This document shows, in pieces, positions 32,375 to 42,106 of a stretch of 64,000 bases of DNA. The stretch is from Craspedostauros australis (taxonomy: Eukaryota > Bacillariophyta > Bacillariophyceae > Mastogloiales > Achnanthaceae). Numbering within the stretch: position 1 is the first letter of the stretch; each line of letters begins with the position of its first letter. Under the pieces are notes generated by a model. That model ran no database searches. It saw only the letters and a list, made by a program, of their open reading frames with translations, and was not told the DNA's origin. Location: assembly GCA_026770025.1 (NCBI GenBank), contig JAMXDE010000020.1, positions 1,054,001 to 1,118,000 on the forward strand, read 5' to 3'. Position numbers and translations under genes: made by a program.

Positions 32375-35300
32375 GTGTCGCGTCACAGCACAACCCACCC
32401 TAATACAGAGCACACGATTCGACGGGCAAGAGTAACGAATAGTAGCCACGGCTATATCATTCTAGACTCAGGGGCGGACGGCGACATTGTACACGAGTCT
32501 GGATGGGAAGTGACCCGACAGCATACGCAGAAGTTCCACGCTCGCGGCGCGACCGTGGATTCACCGGTCGAAGCGTTTGCAATGGTTGACGCAGTGACTG
32601 CATACGATTCACCGCAAGGCGGAGTGATTCTCATCAAGGCATTCTTTGTGGCTCTCGATAAGCATCCACGGCAGATGGAGTCGCTATTCAACACGCATCA
32701 CATGCGCGCTTCCGGGGTTCGCGTCTACGACAGACTTCGACAACACGATGGGCAGCAACGGATATCGTCTGGAGACGTCAGCATCCCGCTGGCGAACCAT
32801 GACGGCAATACCCTACGCATCCCAGTCCGCAAACCAACAGCTCACGAGCTCACCCAAGCCGCGCACATCACGATATGCGACAGGCACCGACGCCTCAGGC
32901 AATCACACACACATGTCGACTTCGACAAAGTATTCCAGCATCTCCCACCACAAGTGGTGGCGAAGACCAAGGAAGCATCCACCCAGCTGGCCGACACACC
33001 CATCGAGGCCGAGTCAAGACTCATCCCGAGGCAGTATCGAGCACAGCGAGCAGGTGCGCTGCAACCACACCGAATCAAGGGAAGGGTGGACACGGATCCA
33101 TTTTTCTCCACGGTCCCATCTATCCGACAATACAAGTGCATCCAACTCTTCACTCACAGCGAATCCAAGTTCATCTGGGCCAAACCGCTCCGCAGAGAGG
33201 CGATGGCGCCAGGGGCGCTGACGGAATTCATTGTGCAGGTCGGGGCACCGGATCTACTCATCTCGGACAACTCACAGGTTCAGGCTGGGAAGGCATGGAA
33301 GGCCATCACAACGCGCTACATGATCAAGCACTCCTTCACTGCTCCAATGAACCAGAACCAGAACCACACAGAGCGAGCCATCGGGAACATCAAGCGACAC
33401 GCGTATCAGATGCTCTGGGCCGCGACTGCACCACTCACATTTTGGTGTCACGCAGTGCAGCACGCTATCGACGTATGGAACTACACGGCCAAAGAAAGCA
33501 TTCAGTGGCGCACTCCAATCGAGATGTTGCGAGGCAACACACCGGACATCTCCATGTTCCGATTCACGTTCTTTCAGCCAGTCTGGTATTTCGAGCCGAT
33601 GACGAAGTTTCCGCACCACCCATTCAAGCCGGGGCATTTCTTGGGGATTGCATGGGACCATGGGGACCCTTTCACCTATCACATTTGGTCGCCGAAAGGC
33701 GAAGACGTAACCAAGGGCACGTCCCTGGTGCGCAACATCGTGAAACCACGAATCGCGGAAGACGCAAGTGCACCGCAAATTACCGACGAGGAAGTGCAAC
33801 GAATTGCACGCCTCGATCTGATACACTATCAAACCAATGGCGAATCGGGGCAGCGGGCACGAACCAAGACTATGCCGGCGCAACTTGCTCGACAGGTCCG
33901 CGAGGCCATCGACGCAATTGCCGTGCGGTCAGGGGCGGCAGCTCGAATCCCTGAAGCAGGGCCACCGGAGGTCAGGGGCGTCGCGGTAAATGAAAACAGC
34001 ACTCCCAATGAAGACCGATGGTTCGGTCAGCCGAATGTCATCGCAGACGACGATGACGACCGCGACAGCGGGCCCACGGGCGAAATATCCGATGACGACG
34101 GGGACGATGATCGCCCCACTGGCAACATCTCGAACGAATCCGATGATGACGAACCGGTGAGGATCCCAGATCCACCCTCGCAACGGATTCAGGGGCGTAT
34201 CGGCACTCTGGCTGAGCGCGAGCATGACGAAATGTTCCAGAATCAGATCACCAAGGACGAAACGAACGATCCAGCCATCACATCTGTCGCAGGCCATTCA
34301 TTCAGAGACGGACATCTCCACCTCAACGTGAAATGGGACAACGACGAGACGCAATGGTTCAGATACGACATCCTGAGGGCAGACCATCCCGAGATCGTAG
34401 CGAGATACATCATCGCAAACGAACCGAAACGGCATGACAGACACAATCGGCAGTCGACAACAATGCTGAAATGGGCAAAGCACGCCGTGCGCGCGATCCG
34501 ACGACGCATGAAACGCATCGAGCGCACGCACCAATTCACAATTGACGACGACGATAACATCTCCATTCTGAGGCGCATACGGCCAGGGAAGAAGAAACCA
34601 AAGAAGGACTTCTTCGCCACCGTGTTTCAGTACGGAGTGGAAGTGCCGCGCAACATGAAGCACGCACTCCAACTCGACAACGCGAATGGAAATACACTTT
34701 GGCGCGACGCAGCCAAGAAGGAGATCGACGCTCTCATCGAGCTCGACTGCTTCGAGTTCCATCCATCCACTCATCAACCTTCCTCCGACTACCAGAGCAC
34801 CAAGCTACGGCTAATCTTCGCAGTCAAACAAGACCTGCGGCGCAAGGGGCGTCTGGTCGCCGGGGGCCATCTCATCGAACTCGCTGACAACATCAGGGTA
34901 TACTCGTCCACAGTGAAGTCCACCAGTGTTCGGATACTCGACGTCATTGCAGACGCCAACAAGCTGAAGCAATTATGCAGCGATGTGGGCAATGCTTTCG
35001 TCAACGCATACACCAACGAGAAGATCTACGCGAGAGCCGGAAAGGAATTCGACCACCGTGAGGGCCAGACAATCGTACTCAAGAAGGCGCTGTATGGACT
35101 CAGATCGAGTGCGCAACGATTCCACGCTCACTTCGCGAACACACTCTCGTCCATGGGGTTCTCCCCATCACGACACGACCAAGATGTATGGATCAAGCTC
35201 AGAGACGACACTGGCTACGATTACATCTGCACGCATGTCGACGACTTCAAGATCGTGGCCAAGGATCCAGATCAATACATGAAGTCCATCCAACAAGTCT

Positions 35301-36325
35301 ACACGATCAAAGACATTGGACCACCCAAATACTACCTGGGCAACGACTACTCCAGGAACGACAAAGGCAAATGGAGCGTCGGATGCGACAAGTACATCGC
35401 CAACGCGCTGGACAAAGTCGAGCGACAACATGGCAAGCTGCACGAACAGCAAGTGCCGATGCGCAACAAGGATCATCCGGAGACGGACGATACCGAACTA
35501 CTAACACCTGATGAGCACCAGCAGTTCCAGCAGCTTATTGGCATGCTGAACTGGGTCGTTCAACTTGGACGTTTCGACGTCGCCTTTGCAACCTCTTCAC
35601 TTTCTCGATTCACTGCAACACCTCGAAAAGGACACCTTGTGCGAGCGCTCAAGATCTGGGGCTACCTCAAAGGGAAGTCCACACTCCGAACACAAGTCGA
35701 CTCCAGACCCATGATACTTGACAACTTCAACTCAACGCCTTCCAACCCAGAGCTGGTGGCACAAATGAAAGAAGAGTATCCTGAGGCGGCGGAGGAAATC
35801 GACGACCGGTCGCCCACGCCGATTTACCCGGAACTGCCTATGTATGCATTCGTCGATGCAGACCATGCACACGATCTCGTCACACGGCGATCCAACACTG
35901 GGATCATACTATTCCTTGGCAGGACTCCTGTGTACTTCACAAGCAAGAGGCAAACATCGGTTACCACGTCAACGTACGGCGCGGAATTCAACGCTATGCG
36001 GTCAGTGACGGAGGAAATCATTGCACTACGATACGCGCTCCGTTCGCTGGGAGTACGCGTCAAATCACCCGCGGTCACATTCTGTGACAACAATTCTGTA
36101 ATCTCGAACACGACCATCGCAGACAGCCTACTGCAAAAGAAGCATGTGGCCATCTCGTTCCATCGGGTCCGTGAGGCCGTCGGCGCCGGGATACTGGTCC
36201 CAGTACACGTCCCGTCGGTCCACAACTTCGCTGATATGCTCACCAAGGCATTGGCGAGGCCACAACTAACACTTCTTGTCACCGCTCTCTTCTATCCGGG
36301 TCTACCTCGAGATCAAGGGGCGTGA
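32375..36325 (+). CDS. Copia Pol polyprotein (protease, integrase, reverse transcriptase, RNase H)
   Basis: About 1316 residues. Near the N-terminus ILDSGADGDIV is the aspartic protease site. The integrase core has HTDPFF, a DNSQVQAGKAW segment and a QNHTERAIGNIKRH segment. Reverse transcriptase shows KALYGLRSSAQRF and the catalytic THVDDFKI box (HVDD in place of the usual YVDD). RNase H shows MYAFVDADHAHD, STYGAEFNAM and FCDNNSV. An acidic stretch separates integrase and reverse transcriptase. The Pol frame closes on the first three bases of the 3' LTR. Gag and Pol lie in the same frame, so read-through is one conceivable way to express Pol; the sequence does not decide it. The exact start is not fixed because the annotated frame begins without an ATG. 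Confidence 0.88.
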   Translation: MSRHSTTHPNTEHTIRRARVTNSSHGYIILDSGADGDIVHESGWEVTRQHTQKFHARGATVDSPVEAFAMVDAVTAYDSPQGGVILIKAFFVALDKHPRQMESLFNTHHMRASGVRVYDRLRQHDGQQRISSGDVSIPLANHDGNTLRIPVRKPTAHELTQAAHITICDRHRRLRQSHTHVDFDKVFQHLPPQVVAKTKEASTQLADTPIEAESRLIPRQYRAQRAGALQPHRIKGRVDTDPFFSTVPSIRQYKCIQLFTHSESKFIWAKPLRREAMAPGALTEFIVQVGAPDLLISDNSQVQAGKAWKAITTRYMIKHSFTAPMNQNQNHTERAIGNIKRHAYQMLWAATAPLTFWCHAVQHAIDVWNYTAKESIQWRTPIEMLRGNTPDISMFRFTFFQPVWYFEPMTKFPHHPFKPGHFLGIAWDHGDPFTYHIWSPKGEDVTKGTSLVRNIVKPRIAEDASAPQITDEEVQRIARLDLIHYQTNGESGQRARTKTMPAQLARQVREAIDAIAVRSGAAARIPEAGPPEVRGVAVNENSTPNEDRWFGQPNVIADDDDDRDSGPTGEISDDDGDDDRPTGNISNESDDDEPVRIPDPPSQRIQGRIGTLAEREHDEMFQNQITKDETNDPAITSVAGHSFRDGHLHLNVKWDNDETQWFRYDILRADHPEIVARYIIANEPKRHDRHNRQSTTMLKWAKHAVRAIRRRMKRIERTHQFTIDDDDNISILRRIRPGKKKPKKDFFATVFQYGVEVPRNMKHALQLDNANGNTLWRDAAKKEIDALIELDCFEFHPSTHQPSSDYQSTKLRLIFAVKQDLRRKGRLVAGGHLIELADNIRVYSSTVKSTSVRILDVIADANKLKQLCSDVGNAFVNAYTNEKIYARAGKEFDHREGQTIVLKKALYGLRSSAQRFHAHFANTLSSMGFSPSRHDQDVWIKLRDDTGYDYICTHVDDFKIVAKDPDQYMKSIQQVYTIKDIGPPKYYLGNDYSRNDKGKWSVGCDKYIANALDKVERQHGKLHEQQVPMRNKDHPETDDTELLTPDEHQQFQQLIGMLNWVVQLGRFDVAFATSSLSRFTATPRKGHLVRALKIWGYLKGKSTLRTQVDSRPMILDNFNSTPSNPELVAQMKEEYPEAAEEIDDRSPTPIYPELPMYAFVDADHAHDLVTRRSNTGIILFLGRTPVYFTSKRQTSVTTSTYGAEFNAMRSVTEEIIALRYALRSLGVRVKSPAVTFCDNNSVISNTTIADSLLQKKHVAISFHRVREAVGAGILVPVHVPSVHNFADMLTKALARPQLTLLVTALFYPGLPRDQGA

Positions 36326-36487
36326 CAACTTTCTCTGTACCTTCTTACCTCTCTACTAATCATATTAGTCACAAATACTGGTCGGGGGTTTGTCTTCGGA
36401 CAACTCACAAATAAAGAACAAGAGCTCCGACCAGGGCACGCAACAACGGGCCAATACGTCTACAGTAGTCACTTGTGCACTTTGACA
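36323..36487 (+). repeat. Copia 3' LTR
   Basis: 165 bp, same sequence as the 5' LTR except for one position (T versus C near the end). Preceded by a purine-rich CAAGGGG as polypurine tract and followed by AATGC. Confidence 0.95.
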
Positions 36488-36492
36488 AATGC
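36488..36492 (+). repeat. Copia target-site duplication, right copy (AATGC)
   Basis: Direct repeat of 30643-30647. Confidence 0.9.
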
Positions 36493-38032
36493 GATCACAA
36501 AGGTAGTAACAGAACAAGCACACCACAACGACAGAGGCGACGACGACAATGTCGGATCATGTATGCATGCGAACCAAGTTGTTTCTGATATGTGATAAGT
36601 GTCCATGGTTGCTGTTGCGTTGTTCACAAGCGGTCGCTGTGACATGTGTGATGCAAGCATGACAGTTGTACTTCCTTCACGTGACCACAAATACAGAGAT
36701 TTTTCGGAAGTGGTGAACACAACACACACACAACACACACCGCAACCATTGCCCATCTTCTCTGCCGATCAATCACGACGCAGACAATCAGGCATGGAAC
36801 GCAGGGACGATGACAGAATTCGCTATCGCACACAAATTGCTTGCAGCTATTGTATTCTTATAGTACTGCACTATTGTACGGTGATAATCGCCTCTGCTCT
36901 ACTGTACTTCACTCTACTATTTTGGCTCCATTCTCAAGCTGGCAGCTCGTGACGATCCTCAGCCTATCCCTCTCACTGATTGTATTCCGTGTGGAAGGCA
37001 AGGATTGCAACACTCGAGCAAAACTGTCACATTCAACACGCCCACCCCACAGATCAACAGATGCAAGAGAGGTCCAGGGGACCACCCGATGTGATCGCGG
37101 CGGCCAAAAAACTGTTGCGGCTAGCAGTTGTCCGCCCCTGACTTTACCTCCCGTGCAAAAGTAGACACGAAAAATGCAACTGATTTGCGCCAGCGCTGGT
37201 CGTTCGAGTCTCGGCGGAATGGTTTGGCAGTGGAGCCCATTCTCGTGTTGTTTGTCTCTGCTCGATCCCTCAAAATGACAAATTCAACGTCTGTCCCACC
37301 ACCAGGCTCGGAATCTCGAAAACGTGCTCAGACGCCAGATCATGCAAACGGAACCAAGGAATTGGAAAAAATGTGGCCATTTGATTCCTTCTTCCTGCCA
37401 AAATTGTGTTGCGATTTGCACAATGATGGCTGCCACAACAGGAAAGGTCAAAATCAACCGACAACGACACGAAACACAACACAAGAAACAACAAAGGAAA
37501 CGACGCTGCCGCCACCAGTCTCTTTCCGCGTCGTGCCATCAGCTCAGCAGATGAACATGACATCCCATGTTGAAGGGGAGCAACGCAGGTTGCGCAGGAC
37601 TTTGTATTGACAAACTAAGCATCGCATTAAATAGTATTCTATAATACAATGCTTTGCACACCACAGAATAAGTCATTGTGCTCCATTACATTATATTCTA
37701 TAATACTGTGTTGTGTGGTATTCGCAAGTGTTGCTGTTGCAGCTGATGCGCCGGGATGCTGCCGGCACGACACGCCCAAAGGAGGAAACCCCAAACCGAG
37801 CCAAATCACCAACAACGCGAGGAATCAACGTGTCACCAAATCTGCCGCAACGTCACCATCCACCCCCTTGGATGTCATCGCCGTCTGATAGCGACCGTCA
37901 ATAACGTCATCATTTTCGTCCGCGGTGAAGACAAGTCGGCCAGGTATTTGTGTCGTAGAAGCTAGCTAAATATATCTAAACCTATTGGACAACACGCTAC
38001 ATCGTTTGCAAAAAAAGTCATGTTGTCCGATA
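36493..38032. other. Right inner part of the island, no supported gene
   Basis: About 1.5 kb between the Copia and the right TIR. A plus ORF at 37128-37610 (160 codons) and a minus ORF at 36756-36469 show no family resemblance. Two copies of TATTCTATAATAC lie at about 37635 and 37694. Close to the right TIR, GGACAACA (about 37987) and TGTTGTCC (38021) could pair as a short hairpin stem. Confidence 0.3.
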
Positions 38033-38071
38033 AAAAATCGGCAGGAATGTACGATCGTACCCTGAATGGGG
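38033..38071 (-). repeat. Right terminal inverted repeat (39 bp)
   Basis: Reverse complement opens CCCCATTCAGGGTACGAT and closes TGCCGATTTTT, the mirror of 15895-15933. It contains the perfect 12-bp palindrome GTACGATCGTAC. Confidence 0.6.
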
Positions 38072-38079
38072 CCGTATGT
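38072..38079 (+). repeat. Right target-site duplication candidate
   Basis: CCGTATGT directly outside the right TIR, the direct-repeat partner of CCGTATGA at 15887-15894. Confidence 0.5.
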
Positions 38080-38805
38080 CACTCCACCAGTATTCGCGAA
38101 CACGAACGCATCGATCAATGATCAATGATTGCTGTTTTACGTGACCTTGGAAGAATCCAAATGACATCACATTAGTCTAAGTGTTTCGAAACACTTAAGC
38201 AGTCATCATTGTACGAGTACCAGATGGCCAAAACCGTCTCGACTGCCGCTTCAACGCTCACAAAAGAAGACTGGGGACGACTCAGCGGAGGCGTCGGAGG
38301 AACCCAAATTGGAAAAGCACGTAAGTTTCGCGAGCGCTGAGAGGGCCAAAGCTGATGTCTTGTGGAGTTTGTGTTTCCTTGTTGCCTGTTGCACCACCAC
38401 ATGCATCGCTTTCGTTCAGTTTCGCACACCCAAGACACACTCAGACCAACGGTACATAACTCAGAGCAGGGAGGAAACACGCAGACCTCCAGTAGACCGT
38501 CCACAACGACGCCAAACCTGCCGCAACTCGCGAACTTGCAGACATCTCCTTCGCAAGCTCTCTTCCACTCACACTTGAGACAAGTCCCAACTCGCAATCG
38601 ACAATCACCGAACCCAACCATCAATCAACACCTGCTGCTCCACCAAGACGCCAAGACACCGGTCACCATCAGGCGCAACAGAACAGGATCACATCTCATC
38701 ACATCTCATCACATCGCACAGATAACGCTTCGACAGAGAAGACTCGGAAGCCACCAAGTTCTCTCACACACAATACCTCGAGTCAGAGAAGCAAACAGAG
38801 TCAAG
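38080..38805. promoter_or_regulatory. Upstream region and probable 5' leader of the next gene
   Basis: The frame of the following gene is open upstream to 38362, but composition there is not protein-like, so most of this is taken as promoter and 5' UTR. No clear core motif. Confidence 0.3.
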
Positions 38806-39750
38806 ATGACAGCAAACAATACATCAGCATCGCAGACGAGGACCTCAGCAACGCTGTCCACCTCGGATTGCATCAACCAGTTGCCTCGCGAGATCATGGT
38901 GGAAGAAGGGTTCTCCACGAAGATCAAGAGGGTGTCGAGCATGGACGATAGCGGGACCCTGTTCTTCGATCAGCTGCAGCAACGGTTCATGTACCCGTCG
39001 CTGAAGTCCCTCCTGGATGGCACCCTCAAGGAAGACTGCGTGCCGCTGCCTGCCACCAGACGCAGCACTCTATCGACTCTCAGCAGCCCGGCCAATGGCA
39101 GAGCGCTGGCCAACATGCACAGCATCAACTGGGAGAGCGGCCGCAGCCTGATGGACAAGGCCGATCCTGCCTGCGAATGCGCCGTTCCCACCAACGCAGA
39201 CAAGACCAGCCACCACAACGCTGGTGACAGCAAGGACGCGTTGCACGCAGCACCGACGTCGCCTCCTGCTGCTGCCCCAGATCTCCTGTGCGAAGACCCA
39301 CCTCGGCTGCCGGTGCGCGTGGCTTCCATTGGTACAGCGTCACTAGGCCCCTCGTCCCTCTCGGCGACATCTGCAACCTTCACTGCGTGCTCGACGATAG
39401 CGACCGACTCCGGCATCTCGTGCAGTCAGCACGATCAGGACCGCCGGCAGCAACGCGGGCAGTATGCTGCGTCCCATCCCCACGACTTCACACCTCGCAT
39501 GCCGGTCCGGATAAGGTCGTTGCGTTCCGTGGCATCGATCAAGGAGGAGGACGCGATCTCAGCAGATTCATCGCTGCCCAGCATCATGAGGGTGCCCATG
39601 CCACCCAGACTCAGCACGATCCAATCCATAGGCTTCATGTCGCAGCAGTCCTTCCTCGATCACGAAGGTGATCGCAGTGAACACGACGAAGAGCATGAAC
39701 ATGAACACGAACGCAACAAGGAAAGTCCGTCCTCCTCGCTGCTTCTGTAG
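38806..39750 (+). CDS. Ser/Pro-rich protein of unknown function
   Basis: A 314-residue protein from the ATG at 38806 (AAGATGAC context), preferred over upstream in-frame Met codons because the protein-like part begins here. Residues 20-80 look the most ordered (CINQLPREIMVEEGFSTKI, then FDQLQQRFMYPSLKSLLDGTLKED). The rest is Ser/Ala/Pro-rich with repeated RMPVRIRSLRSVAS- and LPVRVASIGTAS-like segments that suggest a short internal repeat, and an acidic Glu/His tail. No known domain. It lies just outside the right end of the transposon-rich island. Confidence 0.6.
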   Translation: MTANNTSASQTRTSATLSTSDCINQLPREIMVEEGFSTKIKRVSSMDDSGTLFFDQLQQRFMYPSLKSLLDGTLKEDCVPLPATRRSTLSTLSSPANGRALANMHSINWESGRSLMDKADPACECAVPTNADKTSHHNAGDSKDALHAAPTSPPAAAPDLLCEDPPRLPVRVASIGTASLGPSSLSATSATFTACSTIATDSGISCSQHDQDRRQQRGQYAASHPHDFTPRMPVRIRSLRSVASIKEEDAISADSSLPSIMRVPMPPRLSTIQSIGFMSQQSFLDHEGDRSEHDEEHEHEHERNKESPSSSLLL

Positions 39751-40425
39751 GGTCATACCAACAACACAAGGCAGAAGTAGATGGAGTACATACGAGTGTC
39801 GCGGAGCACGTGGTGCTGGACGAGCCAAGTTGGATCGCACATGCTGCAAAAGCAGGGAGACCAGGAAACCCAAATGAATATTACACTATACTAACCATAC
39901 CATAGAGACATACCATACCAACACATACGAGTACGCAACGAAAGCAACACACAAGTGGAGAGGCATGGCCACAACCAATCCACTCTTGTTCGCACTCTTA
40001 CAGTGCGGACTGTTCTTGTTGTGCTGGGAACCTTCGGAGACTCCGCCAGGTTCGTTCCTGCTTCCACGAACTCCAAAACTTCTCAGGATTCTCCGTGCGA
40101 ACAAGGGAGACGATGCTTGGGCAATTTCTGATGACTGGCTGAAGAGTTATCTACGGAGAGTACCAAGAACAAAGCATGCTCTCTACAGATGGAGGGTCAG
40201 CCTTACTATTCAACATCAAATATAATATACTCTACTCTACATACAAGTGCTGTAGATGGATCGATGTAAACGTGCATAGTACAACATACAGTTGGCGGAT
40301 TAGCACCATGCTGTTATGGTGGTCGGCGCTATCATGGCCGATTGGCGCCAGCGCAAGTCTGTCACTCTCGCTCTCTCGCTCTCTTGCACCATCTCATCAT
40401 CCGTACTCGTACAAGTACTCTCTCG
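39751..40425. other. Convergent intergenic region, no gene seen
   Basis: About 675 bp between two genes that converge, so it holds both 3' ends. A plus-strand ORF at 39965-40225 has no domain. AT-rich ATATAATATACTCTACTCTAC lies near 40220. Confidence 0.35.
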
Positions 40426-41472
40426 TCACGACTCCCAAAGCAACGAAGAACCAAGCAGAAGGCAGAACAGAAATTGGACCTTCGCAGCCCCGCCAACATG
40501 AAGATTCAACGCGGCGCCGTCCTTGCTGTGCACCGCCTGCAGTTCCGTGCGCGCCTTCACCAGACACAGCAACGGCATCAGTCGTACCAACGAGTCAGTT
40601 GACCTGCCGAACCTCACGAGCTGGATTCCAAAAGCGATGACCAGCATCAGAGCGTACTCCATGCGCGACGCGGTAGCACCGAATCTCACAGCCATGGTGA
40701 GCTTGTTGGCACGAACATCGGTGTGCCGATCCCGCAGGTTGTTGACGATAATGATCGTCGTTCCCAGACAGGCAACCTGGACGGCCTGTGGCAGTGCCGA
40801 GATGATGATGCTGGTCAAAAGGTCGTCTGTGCCGTCCGTCTTGCACGCGATGTACAGGAACGGCACGGACAACGTCGCCACAAGACCAAAGTACAGGAAC
40901 ACGAACAGATCCCCGAGTCCGGAGTACGCGATCGACACGTCGCCCAGACCGATGTAACCCAGCGGGAATGGCCCTCCCGTGTAGGCGAAGCCGTTGAAGA
41001 CGGACGTCAGCACGACGATCGTGAACATCACCGTGCGCCATTGGGGTCCCTGAATTTGCAGGATGAAGCTGAGACCGACCAGGAATGTGAGGCCCATCAT
41101 CGTGCACGCGGCGCTGGCGGTCTGGTGGGGCGTCAGCCATCCCTTCTGCGTGGCGCGTGCTTGGCCGACGCGTTTGTCATCGTCCGCGCCCTTGACGAAG
41201 TCCGCGTAGTCGTTGTGCAGGTTGGTGCCCAGCTGGATCAGCATGCAGAAGCAGGCCCATTGGAACGTGACCATGCGCAGATCGGGGATGTCCACATCGT
41301 CAGGTCCCAACGCGTTGACCGTCACGCAATGGCCGACGATGACGGGCGACAGCGATGCCGTGAGCGTGTGCGGCCTGGCGGCGGTCCACCAGATCTTCCA
41401 CAGAGCGGGCTTCGGAGACTTTCCGTGGCCGTTGCTTGGGCCATTGCCGTTGGCTGTGGTTGCCTTCGCCAT
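40426..41472 (-). CDS. menA: 1,4-dihydroxy-2-naphthoate polyprenyltransferase (UbiA family)
   Basis: 348 residues, single exon. UbiA-type integral membrane prenyltransferase: it attaches a prenyl or phytyl chain to 1,4-dihydroxy-2-naphthoate in menaquinone or phylloquinone synthesis, the latter serving photosystem I. The first Asp-rich motif is NDYADFVKGADDD (from Asn87), binding the prenyl diphosphate through Mg2+; the second is NNLRDRHTDVRANK. About eight hydrophobic segments follow the usual pattern, and the C-terminal block with LMPLLCLVKAR...GAALN matches MenA. Start at 41472 has a CCCATGG context; an upstream in-frame Met at 41493 is possible. The N-terminus is Asn/Gly-rich without a clear plastid presequence. 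Confidence 0.88.
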   Translation of the reverse strand: MAKATTANGNGPSNGHGKSPKPALWKIWWTAARPHTLTASLSPVIVGHCVTVNALGPDDVDIPDLRMVTFQWACFCMLIQLGTNLHNDYADFVKGADDDKRVGQARATQKGWLTPHQTASAACTMMGLTFLVGLSFILQIQGPQWRTVMFTIVVLTSVFNGFAYTGGPFPLGYIGLGDVSIAYSGLGDLFVFLYFGLVATLSVPFLYIACKTDGTDDLLTSIIISALPQAVQVACLGTTIIIVNNLRDRHTDVRANKLTMAVRFGATASRMEYALMLVIAFGIQLVRFGRSTDSLVRLMPLLCLVKARTELQAVHSKDGAALNLHVGGAAKVQFLFCLLLGSSLLWES

Positions 41473-42106
41473 GGGAGACTTCACGTAAAGCAATATCGTG
41501 CTTTGGATGAACTTGAACTCTTGGATCGGAGCAACTCTACTCTCTTGTTCAATCTCATCTATTACGACTTATGACCAACGTGCACCAAAGCAACATCGTT
41601 CACTGCGTCATGGTCACGATCTGTTTTCGTGGTTTTCTGCCATGTTGATCTCTTGTCGTGTTGCGTTGTGTTTGCGATTGCGTTCGTTTTGGGCATGAGA
41701 AACGGAAAGGAGAACAATGATGTTACTCCAGTTAGTCAAACCGAAGCTGTTCTTGTCGATCTTCTTGTCCGACAGATGCGGTTTCAACAATGCTCGACTG
41801 GGTCATCCAAGAACAACATTGGGAGGTACGGTGAAATAAAATGAAAGTACTATTCTTATCCATTCTCTGAACACAACTGCTCTATTCCATCCAAGTTGAA
41901 CAAGGGATACTCTATTGTTGCGCAGAGTGGGTTGTCCGGGTGTGGCAAGAGCAAGGAGTTCTACCATGTCATCTGTTGTTGTTAACATCTTCTCTATTGG
42001 TACTAGTGCGATGGGTTGGCTTGCATCCTGCACTGCCATGCTCTTCTACGCGTCGGAGCATCCTCATGAGCTCTCACAAAGCACATGCAGAACCTCTTGG
42101 AGTACT
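41473..42106. promoter_or_regulatory. Upstream region of menA and 3' end of the GT92 gene
   Basis: About 630 bp between two genes that both run on the minus strand. No coding content supported and no distinct motif recognised. Confidence 0.3.

Larger units (their letters stand above)
30648..36487 (+). mobile_element. Copia-family LTR retrotransposon, CoDi-like, looks whole and young
   Basis: The element has 165-bp LTRs (30648-30812 and 36323-36487) with TGACA...TGACA ends that differ from each other at one position, and a 5-bp target duplication AATGC on both sides. Gag and Pol coding regions fill the interior in the Copia order protease, integrase, reverse transcriptase, RNase H. The LTR contains AATAAA, and a purine-rich CAAGGGG stands just before the 3' LTR. 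Near-identity of the LTRs means recent insertion. It sits inside the larger transposon-rich island. The family assignment to the diatom CoDi group is from general resemblance of Gag and RNase H motifs. Confidence 0.92.
15895..38071. mobile_element. Candidate 22-kb composite DNA transposon with TIRs and 7-8 bp target duplication
   Basis: The two ends are inverted copies of one another: 39 positions, 34 identical, no gap, both opening with CCCCATTCAGG and closing with TGCCGATTTTT. Immediately outside are CCGTATGA (15887-15894) and CCGTATGT (38072-38079) in direct orientation, as expected of a target-site duplication with at most one change. Similarity between the ends seems to continue more weakly inward. 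All clear mobile elements of the window lie inside. Subtracting the nested Copia (30643-36487) and the inverted-repeat/Gag cluster (18583-23123) leaves roughly 11.8 kb, whose one large intact gene is the DDE transposase at 25726-29703. No other copy of the end sequence was noticed in the window, which speaks against two unrelated small elements. That the enclosed transposase moves this element is inference. Confidence 0.5.
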
